From Myxococcales bacterium (lineage in GTDB: Bacteria > Myxococcota > Bradymonadia > UBA7976 > UBA1532): a DNA stretch of 19,476 bases. The stretch lies in NCBI GenBank assembly GCA_020633515.1, contig JACKDM010000071.1, positions 1-19,476 of the forward strand. The letters are read 5' to 3'. The notes under the pieces are model-generated. The model was not told the DNA's origin, ran no database searches, and saw only the letters and a program-made list of their open reading frames with translations. Positions 1-6,762 of this stretch are shown piece after piece; position 1 is the stretch's first letter, and the number at the start of each line of letters is the position of its first letter. Position numbers and translations under genes: made by a program.

Positions 1-1
1 C

Positions 2-1171
2 ACCCTCGACGCGGGCGGCGAGGGCGAGGGCGAAGGCGAGGGCGAGGGCGAGGGCGAGGGCGAGGGTGAAGACTGCCCCGCCGATGGCATCCGCGAGACC
101 CCCTGCGGCCTCAACGACCGCGGCCGCGTCGTCGAACGCTGCCTCGACGGCCGCTGGCTCGCCGATGAATGTCTCGACCCCGATGAGTGCCGCGACGGCG
201 ATGAGATCGAAGACACCTGCGCCGACGGCGCCGGCCTCGTCACCGCCATCTGCGTCGAAGGCCGCTTCATCTACGGCCCGTGCAGCGCCGAGCCCGTCGA
301 CTGCCCCGTGCTCGGCCTCGACGAAGCCATCGTCACCGCCGCCGTCGGCGAGATCCTCGCGCTCGCGAGCCCGGCGCGCTCCCCCAACGGTGACATCCTC
401 CGCCACGAGTGGACCCTCACCGACCGCCCCGTCGGATCCAACGCGCGGATCGTCGAAGCCATCCAAGACCGCGCCCGCCCCGGCGACGGCGGCCCGCCCG
501 ACGACCCCGCGACCCCCGCGGCCGAGGTCTGGCTCGACCTGCCCGGCGCCTACTTCTTCGCGCTGCGCGTCGTCGACGCCGCCGGCGTCGTCACCCCGAG
601 CGCCGCCTGCCCCGCGACGCCCGACACCCGCAACGTCGACGCGCGCGACCCCGCCGAGGACGTCATGATCGTGCGCCTCTTGTGGGAGACCCCCGGCGAC
701 GCCGACCTCGGCGACGATGATGGCACCGACATGGATCTGCGGGTCGCCCATGCCAACGCCGTCTCCTGGGACGACCCGCAATGGAACTGCTACTACGCCA
801 ACACCGCGCCCGACTGGCCCCCGGCGGACGACCGCGCCGGTGACTGCACGCTCGACATCGACGACACCAACGGCGCCGGGCCCGAGTCATCGTCGGTGCA
901 GCTCGCGCCGGCGCCGACGACCTACGCGGTCGGCGTGCACTACTACCGCGCCCGCCTCGCGATGGGCGACGGCGACCTGCCGAGCGTCGCGCGGGTGCAG
1001 ATCTACGTGCGCGGCGCGCTGCGCTTCGAGGTCGAGCGCGAGATGACCCGCACCGACAGCTTCTGGAAGGCCGGCGAGGTCACGGTCGGCGGCGGCGGCG
1101 AAGCGCGCTGGACGCCGGGCGACGACGACGTCGCCGATGGGATCCCGGTGCTGGCGCCGGTGGAGCGATGA
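2..1171 (+). CDS. Secreted PKD/DUF2135-like protein, 5' end outside window
   Basis: The reading frame is open from the window edge to the TGA at 1169-1171, giving 389 residues; the start and any signal peptide lie upstream. It opens with a (Gly-Glu)9 tract, then a Cys-rich segment (about bases 70-310) with many C-x(n)-C pairs suited to disulfides. A PKD-like beta-sandwich follows (about 310-610; landmarks RHEWTL and GAYFFALRVVDAAG). The C-terminal domain (about 665-1150) has DMDLRV, WNCYY, LDIDDTNGAGPE and YAVGVHYY, which resembles the YfaP/DUF2135 family common in myxobacterial exported proteins. By family, this is an envelope or extracellular protein with no known enzymatic role. Two same-strand genes follow, the first after 30 bp. 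Domain names come from motif memory, so the family call is moderate; the coding call is strong. Confidence 0.8.
   Translation, partial: TLDAGGEGEGEGEGEGEGEGEGEDCPADGIRETPCGLNDRGRVVERCLDGRWLADECLDPDECRDGDEIEDTCADGAGLVTAICVEGRFIYGPCSAEPVDCPVLGLDEAIVTAAVGEILALASPARSPNGDILRHEWTLTDRPVGSNARIVEAIQDRARPGDGGPPDDPATPAAEVWLDLPGAYFFALRVVDAAGVVTPSAACPATPDTRNVDARDPAEDVMIVRLLWETPGDADLGDDDGTDMDLRVAHANAVSWDDPQWNCYYANTAPDWPPADDRAGDCTLDIDDTNGAGPESSSVQLAPAPTTYAVGVHYYRARLAMGDGDLPSVARVQIYVRGALRFEVEREMTRTDSFWKAGEVTVGGGGEARWTPGDDDVADGIPVLAPVER
17..70 (+). repeat. GGCGAG hexamer tandem repeat encoding (Gly-Glu)9
   Basis: Nine near-identical copies of the hexamer GGCGAG run in frame and encode alternating Gly-Glu. 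The only variations are one GAA at 32-34 and GGT GAA at the end, both synonymous. The tract joins an N-terminal part outside the window to the Cys-rich region. A pure hexamer can change copy number by slippage without breaking the frame, so length may vary between strains. Confidence 0.9.
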
Positions 1172-1201
1172 TGACACGAGCGATGACAGGCAGGGCACAC
1201 G

Positions 1202-1798
1202 ATGAGTGACGCGCAGCCCGCCAAGGCAGCGCCCACGCGGCGCATGATGACGGTCGGCGGCGTGATCGCGTCGGTGCTGTTCCTGGTCGTATGGCTCGGT
1301 CCCATCACCTACGTGGGATCGGCCGGTCGTGACATCGACTGGATGCCACGCGACCTGCGACACATGCAGCGGGTCGCCTGCCTCTTCACCCGCGAGGTGC
1401 GCTCGTGGGGCACCTACCACGTCGAGATCCGCCCGCAGCCGGGCGCGGCGTGGGTCGAGCTGCCGCTCGCCGGCTACTTCGACATGTCGATCTTCGGCTA
1501 CCGCAACCGCTTTCACCGCCTCGTCGGCAAGTCGTACCGCCGCCCCGGCGGCCACGCGCGCAGCCGTTACCTCGCGTGGTGGATCGCGCAGCGCCACGCC
1601 GCGCTCCACCCCGAGGCGCCGCCGATCGCCGGCATGCGCTTCGTCTCGAGCTACAAGACCGTCGACGAGCTGCGCCGCGAGGAGGGTCGCTACTGCGAGC
1701 CGACCCTCGACGAGCTGCCGCCCCGCCGCAAGCGCGTGCTCGCCGAGTTCGACGCGCGCCTCCTCAGTGGCCCCGAACCGTTGAAGGGAGGCCGCTGA
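1202..1798 (+). CDS. Membrane-anchored hypothetical protein, 198 aa
   Basis: Function not recognised. The 198-residue product has a short basic N-terminus (TRR at 12-14) and one hydrophobic segment at about 18-38, followed by a polar domain rich in Arg and Trp. This is an N-in anchor with the C-terminal domain probably outside the cytoplasm. The anchor could also be an uncleaved signal, as no clear signal-peptidase site is visible. Aromatic, basic stretches (WGTYHVEIRP, YLAWWIAQRHAAL) suggest a folded globular domain. The ATG at 1202 is preceded only by a weak purine run (GGCAGGG). The stop overlaps the start of the next gene by one base (TGATG), so the two are probably translated together and may work together. 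Confidence 0.75.
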   Translation: MSDAQPAKAAPTRRMMTVGGVIASVLFLVVWLGPITYVGSAGRDIDWMPRDLRHMQRVACLFTREVRSWGTYHVEIRPQPGAAWVELPLAGYFDMSIFGYRNRFHRLVGKSYRRPGGHARSRYLAWWIAQRHAALHPEAPPIAGMRFVSSYKTVDELRREEGRYCEPTLDELPPRRKRVLAEFDARLLSGPEPLKGGR

Positions 1799-2694
1799 TG
1801 GGTCGCCTCCTCGACTGGTGGTTCGCGCCGGCGCAGCCCGAGCGGCTGCGGCTCTTCGAAAAGGCCTTCGCGCTCACCTTCGTGCTCTACATGGGCGCCT
1901 GGCTGCACGGCGCCCGCGAGTGGCTGACGACCGATGGCTTCCACTACCCGCTCGCGCTGAGTGATCTGGCGTTCTCGATGCCCTTGCCGCCGCTGCCGCC
2001 GTGGGCGCTGTGGCCGTTCGTCGCCGTGCTGCTCGGCGCGCCGCTGCTCGTCGTCTTCGGCCGCTGGCGCCGCCCGGCGCTCTTGGTGACGCTGCTGTGC
2101 GCCTTCTACGTGCAGCGGGTCGACACCTACTCGGCGTTCACCATCAACAAGCTCTACCTCGTCGGCTTCCTGGTGCTCCTGCTCGCGCCGACGCCCCGCC
2201 CGGTGACGCTCGCCGATGACTCGACGGGGCTGCGCCAGTCATCGTGGCCGCTGCGGGTGCTGCAAGGCACGCTCATCATCCAGTATGGCACCGCCGGGAT
2301 CTGCAAGGTGGCGCACGGTGACTGGCTGCAACGCTTCGACATCCTCCTCGGCCACAGCGTCGGCCTCTACCGCACCGAGGCGGCGGGCTGGCTCGTCGGC
2401 GTGCTGCCGACCTGGGCCTGGGTCGTACAGGGCGTGCTCGCGCTCGGCTTCGAACTGTTCGCGCCGGTGCTGTTCACGGTGCGGCGGCTGCGGCCGGTGG
2501 CCTATGTCATCGGCTGTGGCATGCACGCGGTCATCGCGCTGATGATGGTCGATCTGATCTGGTTCAGCCTGCAGATGGTGACCTTCTACCTGCTCTTCGT
2601 CGACGGCGATCGCATGGCCCGCGCCGCGCGATGGCTCGGCGAGCCGCTCGCCACCGGCGCGATCAGCGGATCCGAGCCATCACCCGATCGGTGA
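1798..2694 (+). CDS. HTTM-type multi-pass membrane protein
   Basis: The 298-residue protein has about six to seven hydrophobic segments (near 21-37, 65-88, 93-105, 116-130, 151-165, 199-224 and 235-268). The pattern RVLQGTLIIQYGTAGICKV, and GMHAVIAL followed by WFSLQMVTFYLLF, fits the HTTM (horizontally transferred transmembrane) family related to the membrane part of vitamin-K-dependent gamma-carboxylase. The biochemical role of bacterial HTTM proteins is mostly unknown, and no carboxylase activity is implied. The frame is open further upstream, but the ATG at 1798 is chosen because it overlaps the preceding stop as TGATG and begins the membrane protein sensibly. The last 32 bases overlap the convergent kinase gene. 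Family call by motif; an HTTM/DoxX-like alternative remains possible. Confidence 0.75.
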   Translation: MGRLLDWWFAPAQPERLRLFEKAFALTFVLYMGAWLHGAREWLTTDGFHYPLALSDLAFSMPLPPLPPWALWPFVAVLLGAPLLVVFGRWRRPALLVTLLCAFYVQRVDTYSAFTINKLYLVGFLVLLLAPTPRPVTLADDSTGLRQSSWPLRVLQGTLIIQYGTAGICKVAHGDWLQRFDILLGHSVGLYRTEAAGWLVGVLPTWAWVVQGVLALGFELFAPVLFTVRRLRPVAYVIGCGMHAVIALMMVDLIWFSLQMVTFYLLFVDGDRMARAARWLGEPLATGAISGSEPSPDR

Positions 2695-5197
2695 GGATGG
2701 CATGGCGGGCGCTGCCTTCGAGCCAGCGCAGCCGCGGGCAGGCGGTCAGCCACACCGCGTCGGTGAGGCCACCGTCGACGGCGCGGTGCAGGTAGCCGAG
2801 GCAGCGGGCGCGGTCGCGGGCGTAGCCGGCGAGCTCGGCGGCGAACTGCAACATGAGCAGCGCTCGTCGCGGGGCGGCGGCGGCGGCGGCGGCGTAGTTC
2901 TCGAGGCGCTGGTAGCAGGCGTCGTCGACGAGCCCGCTGCGCGCGACCGCGCGGAACATGCGGGTCAGCGGCTCCATCAGCCCGCCGCCGTCGGCCGGCA
3001 GCTCGGCGTCGACCCAGACCGGCGCCTCGCGCCAGAGGTCGATGCGGGCGCGGGTGATCGCGCGCACCCAGGCGCGCTGCTCGTCGGCGACCGGCAGCCC
3101 GAGCAGGTTGTCGGCGCTCTCCCAGTCGCCGATGTAGGCGTAGGCGCGCACGAGGTCCCAGCGGGTGTTGTAGGCGTCGCGGTTGTGCACGAGCGAGGTG
3201 TGCAGGTGCTCGACCGCGCGCTCGATCGGCCCCGTCTCGCTGAGGATCCGCCCGAGCAGCTCGTGCGCGTCGGCGTCGCTCGGCGCGCGGTCGATCGCGC
3301 GCTCGAGCATCTCGATCGCGGCGCGGGGCTCACCCTGGTTGAAGCGCACCATGCCCATCGCGAAGTAGGGCTCACTGCGCGCCGGCGCGGCGGCGATCGC
3401 GCGGGCGGCGAGGTCGACGGCGCTCTCGAGCACGACCGCGTCGGCGTCGCCGGTCCCGAGGAACGCCATGCGCGCCCGGGTGACCGCCGCGCCGGCGAGG
3501 ATGCGGGCGTCGTCGGGCGCGCGGCGCAGCGCCTCGTCGTAGAGGGTCATCGCGCCGCGCACGTCCTCGTGCCAGTGGCGGTTCATCGCGTAGCGGGCGC
3601 GCAGGTAGAGGTCGACCGCCTCGCCGTCGTCGGGCGCGCGCACCGCGACGCCCTCGGGGCGCGCGTCGACGGTGAGCGCGGCCGCGACCGCGACGGCGAC
3701 CTGATCGCCGACCTCGAAGAGCTCGGCGACGCCGCAGCGGAAGCGGCCGGCCCAGAGCTGGAAGCCGTCCTCGACCGAGATCACCCGGGTGCGGATGCGG
3801 ATCTGGTCGCCGACCCGGCGCAGCTTGCCCGAGACGACGCTCGCGACGCCGAGCTCCTCGCCGATCGTGCGGGCGAGGCGGCCGCTGCCGCCGTACTCCT
3901 CGACCACCGCGAACGGACGCACCCGGAGCCCGTCGGTCATCGAGAGCGTGTCGATGATGTCCTCGGCGAGCCCGGCGGCGAGGTACTCGATCTCGGCGTC
4001 GGCGCCGACGTCGAAGGGCAGCACCGCGACGGTCTTGTCGCGCGGCTCGACGAACGGGAGGCGAGCGCTGGGCGGACGCGCCGGTCGCGGCGGCGCCGGG
4101 GCGTCGACGAGGCGCTCGGCGATCTCGGCGAGGATCGCGTCGACCTCGGCGGCGCCGCGCGGGCGGTCGCTCGGGAGGCGGGCGAGGCAGGCGAGGATGA
4201 GCTCGGCGAGCGCGGACGGCAGATCGGCGCGGATCGCGCGCGGATCGGGCGGCGGCTCGCTGAGGCGCGCGGTCGCGACGGCCACCGCCGAGCTGCCCGG
4301 CCACGCCCGCCGACCGGTCGTGAGCTCGAAGAGGATCGCGCCGAGCGCATACAGATCGGCGCGCGGATCGGGCTCGAAGCGGCCCTGCACCTGCTCGGGC
4401 GCCATGTACGCCGGCGTCCCCACCGCGAGGCGCCGCGCCGTCTCGCCCGCGTGCGCCGCGGCCTGCGCGAAGGCGTGGGCGATGCCGAAGTCGGTGATCA
4501 CCGCGCGCCCCGTCTTGTCGACGAGGATGTTGTCGGGCTTGAGGTCGCGGTGCACGACCCCCGCCGCGTGCGCCGCGACGAGGCCGGCGCAGAGCTGGCG
4601 GGCGAGCCCGATCGCCTCCCCCACCGCCATCGGCGCCCGCGCCCGGATCACCTGCCGCAGCGGCTCGCCGTCGATCAGCTCCATCGTGAGGAAGCGCTGG
4701 CCGACGTGCTCGCCGATGTCATAGGTGCGCGCGACGTTGGGGTGGGTGACCCGGCGGGCGACCTTGACCTCGCGGCGGAACCGCGCGACCGCCTCGGGCG
4801 CGTCGAGCAGCTCGCGGCGCAGCACCTTGAGCGCGACGGCCTCGTCGAGCTCGTGGTCGAAGACGCGGTAGACCCGCCCGCTCGACCCGACCCCGAGCAA
4901 CGCGACGACCTCGTAGCGCCCGGCGATGAGCGGCACCACCGTCGGCATCTCGCCGGTGAAGCTCGCCTCGGCGCTCGCGCTCGGATCGTGCAGCAGATCG
5001 GGCACGCTCGACCCCGAGGCCTCGACCGAGCCGACCCCGATCTCGCCGTCGAGGGTCTCTTCGGTGCCGATGTCAGCATCGATCGAAGCGCCGGGGGCGG
5101 CGGGTGCGCTCGAAGGCTTGGAGCGGTCGTCGGCCGACAAGGATGGCTCCGCGGTGGCGTGCGTCAGGATCGTGCCCGACGCGGCGGTCGAGGGCAA
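2663..5197 (-). CDS. Ser/Thr protein kinase with TolB/FlgO-like and TPR domains
   Basis: This is an 844-residue Hanks-type kinase. Residues 1-90 are Ser/Ala/Asp-rich and probably disordered. The kinase domain spans about 93-365: Gly loop LGVGSSGRVY (101-110), VALK with Lys124, Glu143 of helix C, HRDLKPDN (216-223), DFG (236-238) and APE (266-268), so all catalytic residues are present. Residues 388-512 begin KTVAVLPFDVG and match the TolB/FlgO-like region often found in kinase- and cyclase-linked regulators. TPR-like helices follow from about 525 to 690, with a helical tail to 844. No membrane segment separates kinase and sensor, so it should be cytoplasmic. The start is TTG at 5195-5197 with a weak purine run upstream; an ATG at 4946-4948 (Met84), just before the kinase domain, is the main alternative. 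It is divergent from the YchJ gene. Confidence 0.92.
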   Translation of the reverse strand: MPSTAASGTILTHATAEPSLSADDRSKPSSAPAAPGASIDADIGTEETLDGEIGVGSVEASGSSVPDLLHDPSASAEASFTGEMPTVVPLIAGRYEVVALLGVGSSGRVYRVFDHELDEAVALKVLRRELLDAPEAVARFRREVKVARRVTHPNVARTYDIGEHVGQRFLTMELIDGEPLRQVIRARAPMAVGEAIGLARQLCAGLVAAHAAGVVHRDLKPDNILVDKTGRAVITDFGIAHAFAQAAAHAGETARRLAVGTPAYMAPEQVQGRFEPDPRADLYALGAILFELTTGRRAWPGSSAVAVATARLSEPPPDPRAIRADLPSALAELILACLARLPSDRPRGAAEVDAILAEIAERLVDAPAPPRPARPPSARLPFVEPRDKTVAVLPFDVGADAEIEYLAAGLAEDIIDTLSMTDGLRVRPFAVVEEYGGSGRLARTIGEELGVASVVSGKLRRVGDQIRIRTRVISVEDGFQLWAGRFRCGVAELFEVGDQVAVAVAAALTVDARPEGVAVRAPDDGEAVDLYLRARYAMNRHWHEDVRGAMTLYDEALRRAPDDARILAGAAVTRARMAFLGTGDADAVVLESAVDLAARAIAAAPARSEPYFAMGMVRFNQGEPRAAIEMLERAIDRAPSDADAHELLGRILSETGPIERAVEHLHTSLVHNRDAYNTRWDLVRAYAYIGDWESADNLLGLPVADEQRAWVRAITRARIDLWREAPVWVDAELPADGGGLMEPLTRMFRAVARSGLVDDACYQRLENYAAAAAAAPRRALLMLQFAAELAGYARDRARCLGYLHRAVDGGLTDAVWLTACPRLRWLEGSARHAILTDRVMARIR

Positions 5198-5400
5198 CGT
5201 TCTTCGCCCGCGCGCCCCGCGCCCCTGCGAAGTGGAGCCCGCCGATGTGATGGCATCGTGTCAGCAGCGTGTTTGCCTTCGAATGCTTCGGCGCATCCCA
5301 TCTCTCCCCTCTTCTCGGCCGGCCGATCCGACCCGAAGCGCCCCGGACACATCGAGCCGCGCCCCCGCGCCGCCCCCTCGCCTCGCGCCCCCTCGTCGGC

Positions 5401-5406
5401 TACCCT
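5401..5406 (+). promoter_or_regulatory. Candidate -10 box of the YchJ gene, leaderless type
   Basis: TACCCT ends six bases before the ATG at 5413. There is no Shine-Dalgarno sequence and no convincing -35 box. The TAnnnT spacing is that expected for a leaderless transcript starting at or near the ATG. The rest of the 5198-5412 spacer, which must also hold the kinase promoter, shows nothing clear. Confidence 0.3.
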
Positions 5407-5412
5407 GCCCGA

Positions 5413-5808
5413 ATGAACGACCCCTGCCCCTGCGGCGGCGGCGAGCACGCCACCTGCTGCGCCCCCTACCTCACCGGCGAGCGCCACCCCCCCACGGCAG
5501 AAGCGCTCATGCGCTCCCGCTTCACCGCCTACGCCCGCGGCCTCTGGCCCTGGCTCGTCGCCACCCACCGCGGCCTCGACCCCACCGCCGCCGATCTCAT
5601 CGCCCGCCACGACCGCGGCACCCGCTGGACCCGCCTCGAGATCCGCCGCACCGAAGCCGGCGGCCCCGCCGATGACACCGGCGTCGTCGAGTTCATCGCC
5701 TGGTACATCCGCCGCGGCAAACCCGGCCGCCTCCACGAAGCCTCCCGCTTCGAGCGCGTCGACGGGCGGTGGATGTACGTGGATGGCACCCAGCCTCGCG
5801 CGCGCTGA
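5413..5808 (+). CDS. ychJ: YchJ-family (UPF0225) protein with SEC-C-like Cys motif
   Basis: This 131-residue protein matches the YchJ/UPF0225 pattern: the N-terminal Cys cluster CPCGGG...CC (Cys5, 7, 15, 16), the conserved PPTAEALMRSRFTAYA (26-41), then LHEASRFERVDGRWMYVDG near the end. The Cys cluster resembles the zinc-binding SEC-C motif, while the rest has an NTF2-like look; the family has no firmly known reaction. Length is slightly shorter than the usual 150 or so. The frame is open upstream to 5269, but that stretch is Pro/Arg-rich low-complexity translation, and the family begins right before the CPC motif, so the ATG at 5413 is chosen. A Cys-Cys pair replaces the more usual spacing, which fits the family. 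It is flanked by the divergent kinase and by the non-coding structured block. Confidence 0.9.
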   Translation: MNDPCPCGGGEHATCCAPYLTGERHPPTAEALMRSRFTAYARGLWPWLVATHRGLDPTAADLIARHDRGTRWTRLEIRRTEAGGPADDTGVVEFIAWYIRRGKPGRLHEASRFERVDGRWMYVDGTQPRAR

Positions 5809-5830
5809 GTCAGCGAAGGCATCCACCAAC

Positions 5831-6043
5831 CATGTCTCATTGACATGCGAAGGCCGCCGGACCCGCTCTCCACGAGTGTTGCCCTGGCACTCGTGCAGGC
5901 GGCAACGCCGCCGGAACCGAACGCCGAGCGCAGTGAAGGCGTCCGGCGATAGCCGGACGGGCCGGAGCAAGGCAGAGGAGCGCAGCGCGCAGCGCGAGCA
6001 CCGCATGCCGCAGCGGAGCGCCCGCCCGCAGCGGCGAAGCCGC
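5831..6043. repeat. Array of five short perfect hairpins
   Basis: Five perfect stem-loops were read by eye. They are 5831-5847 (CATGTC/GACATG, 5-nt loop), 5871-5895 (CACGAGTG/CACTCGTG, 9-nt loop), 5898-5912 (GGCGG/CCGCC), 5940-5959 (CGTCCGGC/GCCGGACG around GATA) and 6031-6043 (GCGGC/GCCGC around GAA). Such spacing of hairpins is typical of REP-like or other multi-copy intergenic sequences, or of a structured RNA. In such GC-rich DNA the shorter stems may be chance; the two 8-bp stems are the most convincing. Confidence 0.55.
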
Positions 6044-6078
6044 GGAGGGCGCCGGAGCGAGCACGGCAAAAAGAGTAC

Positions 6079-6339
6079 CGAGCTGCGGGTCCCGTGACTG
6101 TCACCAGACCTGGGACACGGAAGGCTCACTGAACTCGCCGGGGGAACACCCCCTCGGTCGCGCGCGGAACCGCGACGGGCGAGGTTGAACCAGGCCGCCG
6201 CGACCGAGGGGGTGTTCCCCCGAAAGCGACGTTCTGAAACAGCCTTCCTTGTGCTGCGGTGCATGAGGAGAACCCGGGACGGCGCAACGCCGGCCCATCG
6301 GCACGAGGCCGAAGTTCAGACCTGGGCACCCGCAGCTCG
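6079..6339. repeat. Nested inverted-repeat element, possible MITE-like or RNA element
   Basis: An outer 12-bp inverted repeat (6079-6090, CGAGCTGCGGGT, and 6328-6339) bounds about 261 bp. Inside, a perfect 24-bp inverted repeat (6139-6162 and 6199-6222) encloses a 36-base spacer that itself starts with CGCGG-AA-CCGCG. A 10-bp direct repeat, CAGACCTGGG, occurs at 6105-6114 and 6317-6326, inside the outer arms. No transposase is present. The structure fits a non-autonomous mobile element or a stable structured transcript; the sequence alone cannot decide. Confidence 0.5.
6139..6222. repeat. Perfect 24-bp inverted repeat with 36-bp spacer
   Basis: The left arm (6139-6162) starts CGGGGGAACACC and the right arm (6199-6222) is its exact reverse complement. 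It is far longer than the other hairpins in the window and lies outside any credible gene. As RNA it would form a very stable 24-bp stem on either strand. No T-tract follows, so it is not a standard intrinsic terminator. Confidence 0.85.
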
Positions 6340-6372
6340 TGAGGATCCATCTACCACGCGCCCGGCGGCGCA

Positions 6373-6762
6373 TCAACCCGGTTTCTCGTGCCCGACGCCG
6401 CTCTCGATCGCGATCTCGCACAAGGCGTCGAGCACGCGTGGGTGCTCGCCGAGCGCGGGCAGGAGCTCGAGCGCGATCGCCGGGTGCTTCGAGCGCAGCG
6501 CCTCGACGGCGGGCGCGATGTCATGCGTGACGTGGCCGCCCGCCGACATGAACAGCGGCAGCACCCGCACCGCGTCGACGCCGTCGGCGGCGGCCTCGGC
6601 GAGCACGGTCTCGAGGTCGGGCGGGCAGAGCTCCATGAACGCGAGGCGCACGCCGTCGGCGCCGAGGCGAGCGGCGAGGCGGTCACGCAACGCTTCGAGG
6701 GGGGCGCGCCACGTCGAGCGGGTGCTGCCGTGCGCGATGAGGACGAGCCGGGCGCGGCTCAC
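6373..6762 (-). CDS. cbiX: Short CbiX/SirB-type sirohydrochlorin chelatase
   Basis: This 129-residue protein fits the short CbiX (CbiXS) form, which inserts cobalt or iron into sirohydrochlorin for cobalamin or siroheme. Visible landmarks are LVLIAHGS with the catalytic His11, MELCPPDLETVL (44-54), and VLPLFMSAGGHVTHDI with His77 and His80. Long SirB/CbiX proteins are roughly twice this size; the short form works as a dimer, as is known for archaeal and some bacterial homologues. It starts with GTG at 6760-6762, which overlaps the permease stop by four bases (GTGA), so translation is probably coupled. Which metal it uses cannot be read from sequence. No other cobalamin or siroheme gene lies in the window. 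Confidence 0.9.
   Translation of the reverse strand: MSRARLVLIAHGSTRSTWRAPLEALRDRLAARLGADGVRLAFMELCPPDLETVLAEAAADGVDAVRVLPLFMSAGGHVTHDIAPAVEALRSKHPAIALELLPALGEHPRVLDALCEIAIESGVGHEKPG

Larger units (their letters stand above)
5809..6372. other. Gene-free 564-bp block of hairpins and inverted repeats
   Basis: No convincing gene lies between the YchJ stop and the chelatase stop. Open frames exist on both strands, but their translations are Arg/Ala/Gly-rich with no family resemblance. The left part (5831-6043) is a run of short perfect hairpins; the right part (6079-6339) is a nested inverted-repeat element. Between them lies purine-rich text built on variants of GGAGCGCAGCG. The block is less uniformly GC-rich than the genes beside it. 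It looks like one or two dispersed intergenic repeats or structured RNAs; no terminator with a T-run is visible. Confidence 0.7.

Noticed and set aside
1798..2694. Calling the HTTM protein a vitamin-K-dependent carboxylase
   Set aside because: Only the membrane-domain pattern is present; the large lumenal carboxylase part is missing at 298 residues.
2702..5416. 904-residue open frame on the plus strand opposite the kinase
   Set aside because: It is antisense to a gene with intact kinase motifs; its translation is Val/Gly/Arg/Asp-rich with no domain, as expected in GC-rich DNA where antisense stops are rare.
6101..6421. Small frames in the structured block, e.g. a 106-residue minus-strand frame
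   Set aside because: The inverted repeat makes both strands encode related low-complexity peptides; there is no family match and it overlaps the chelatase gene.
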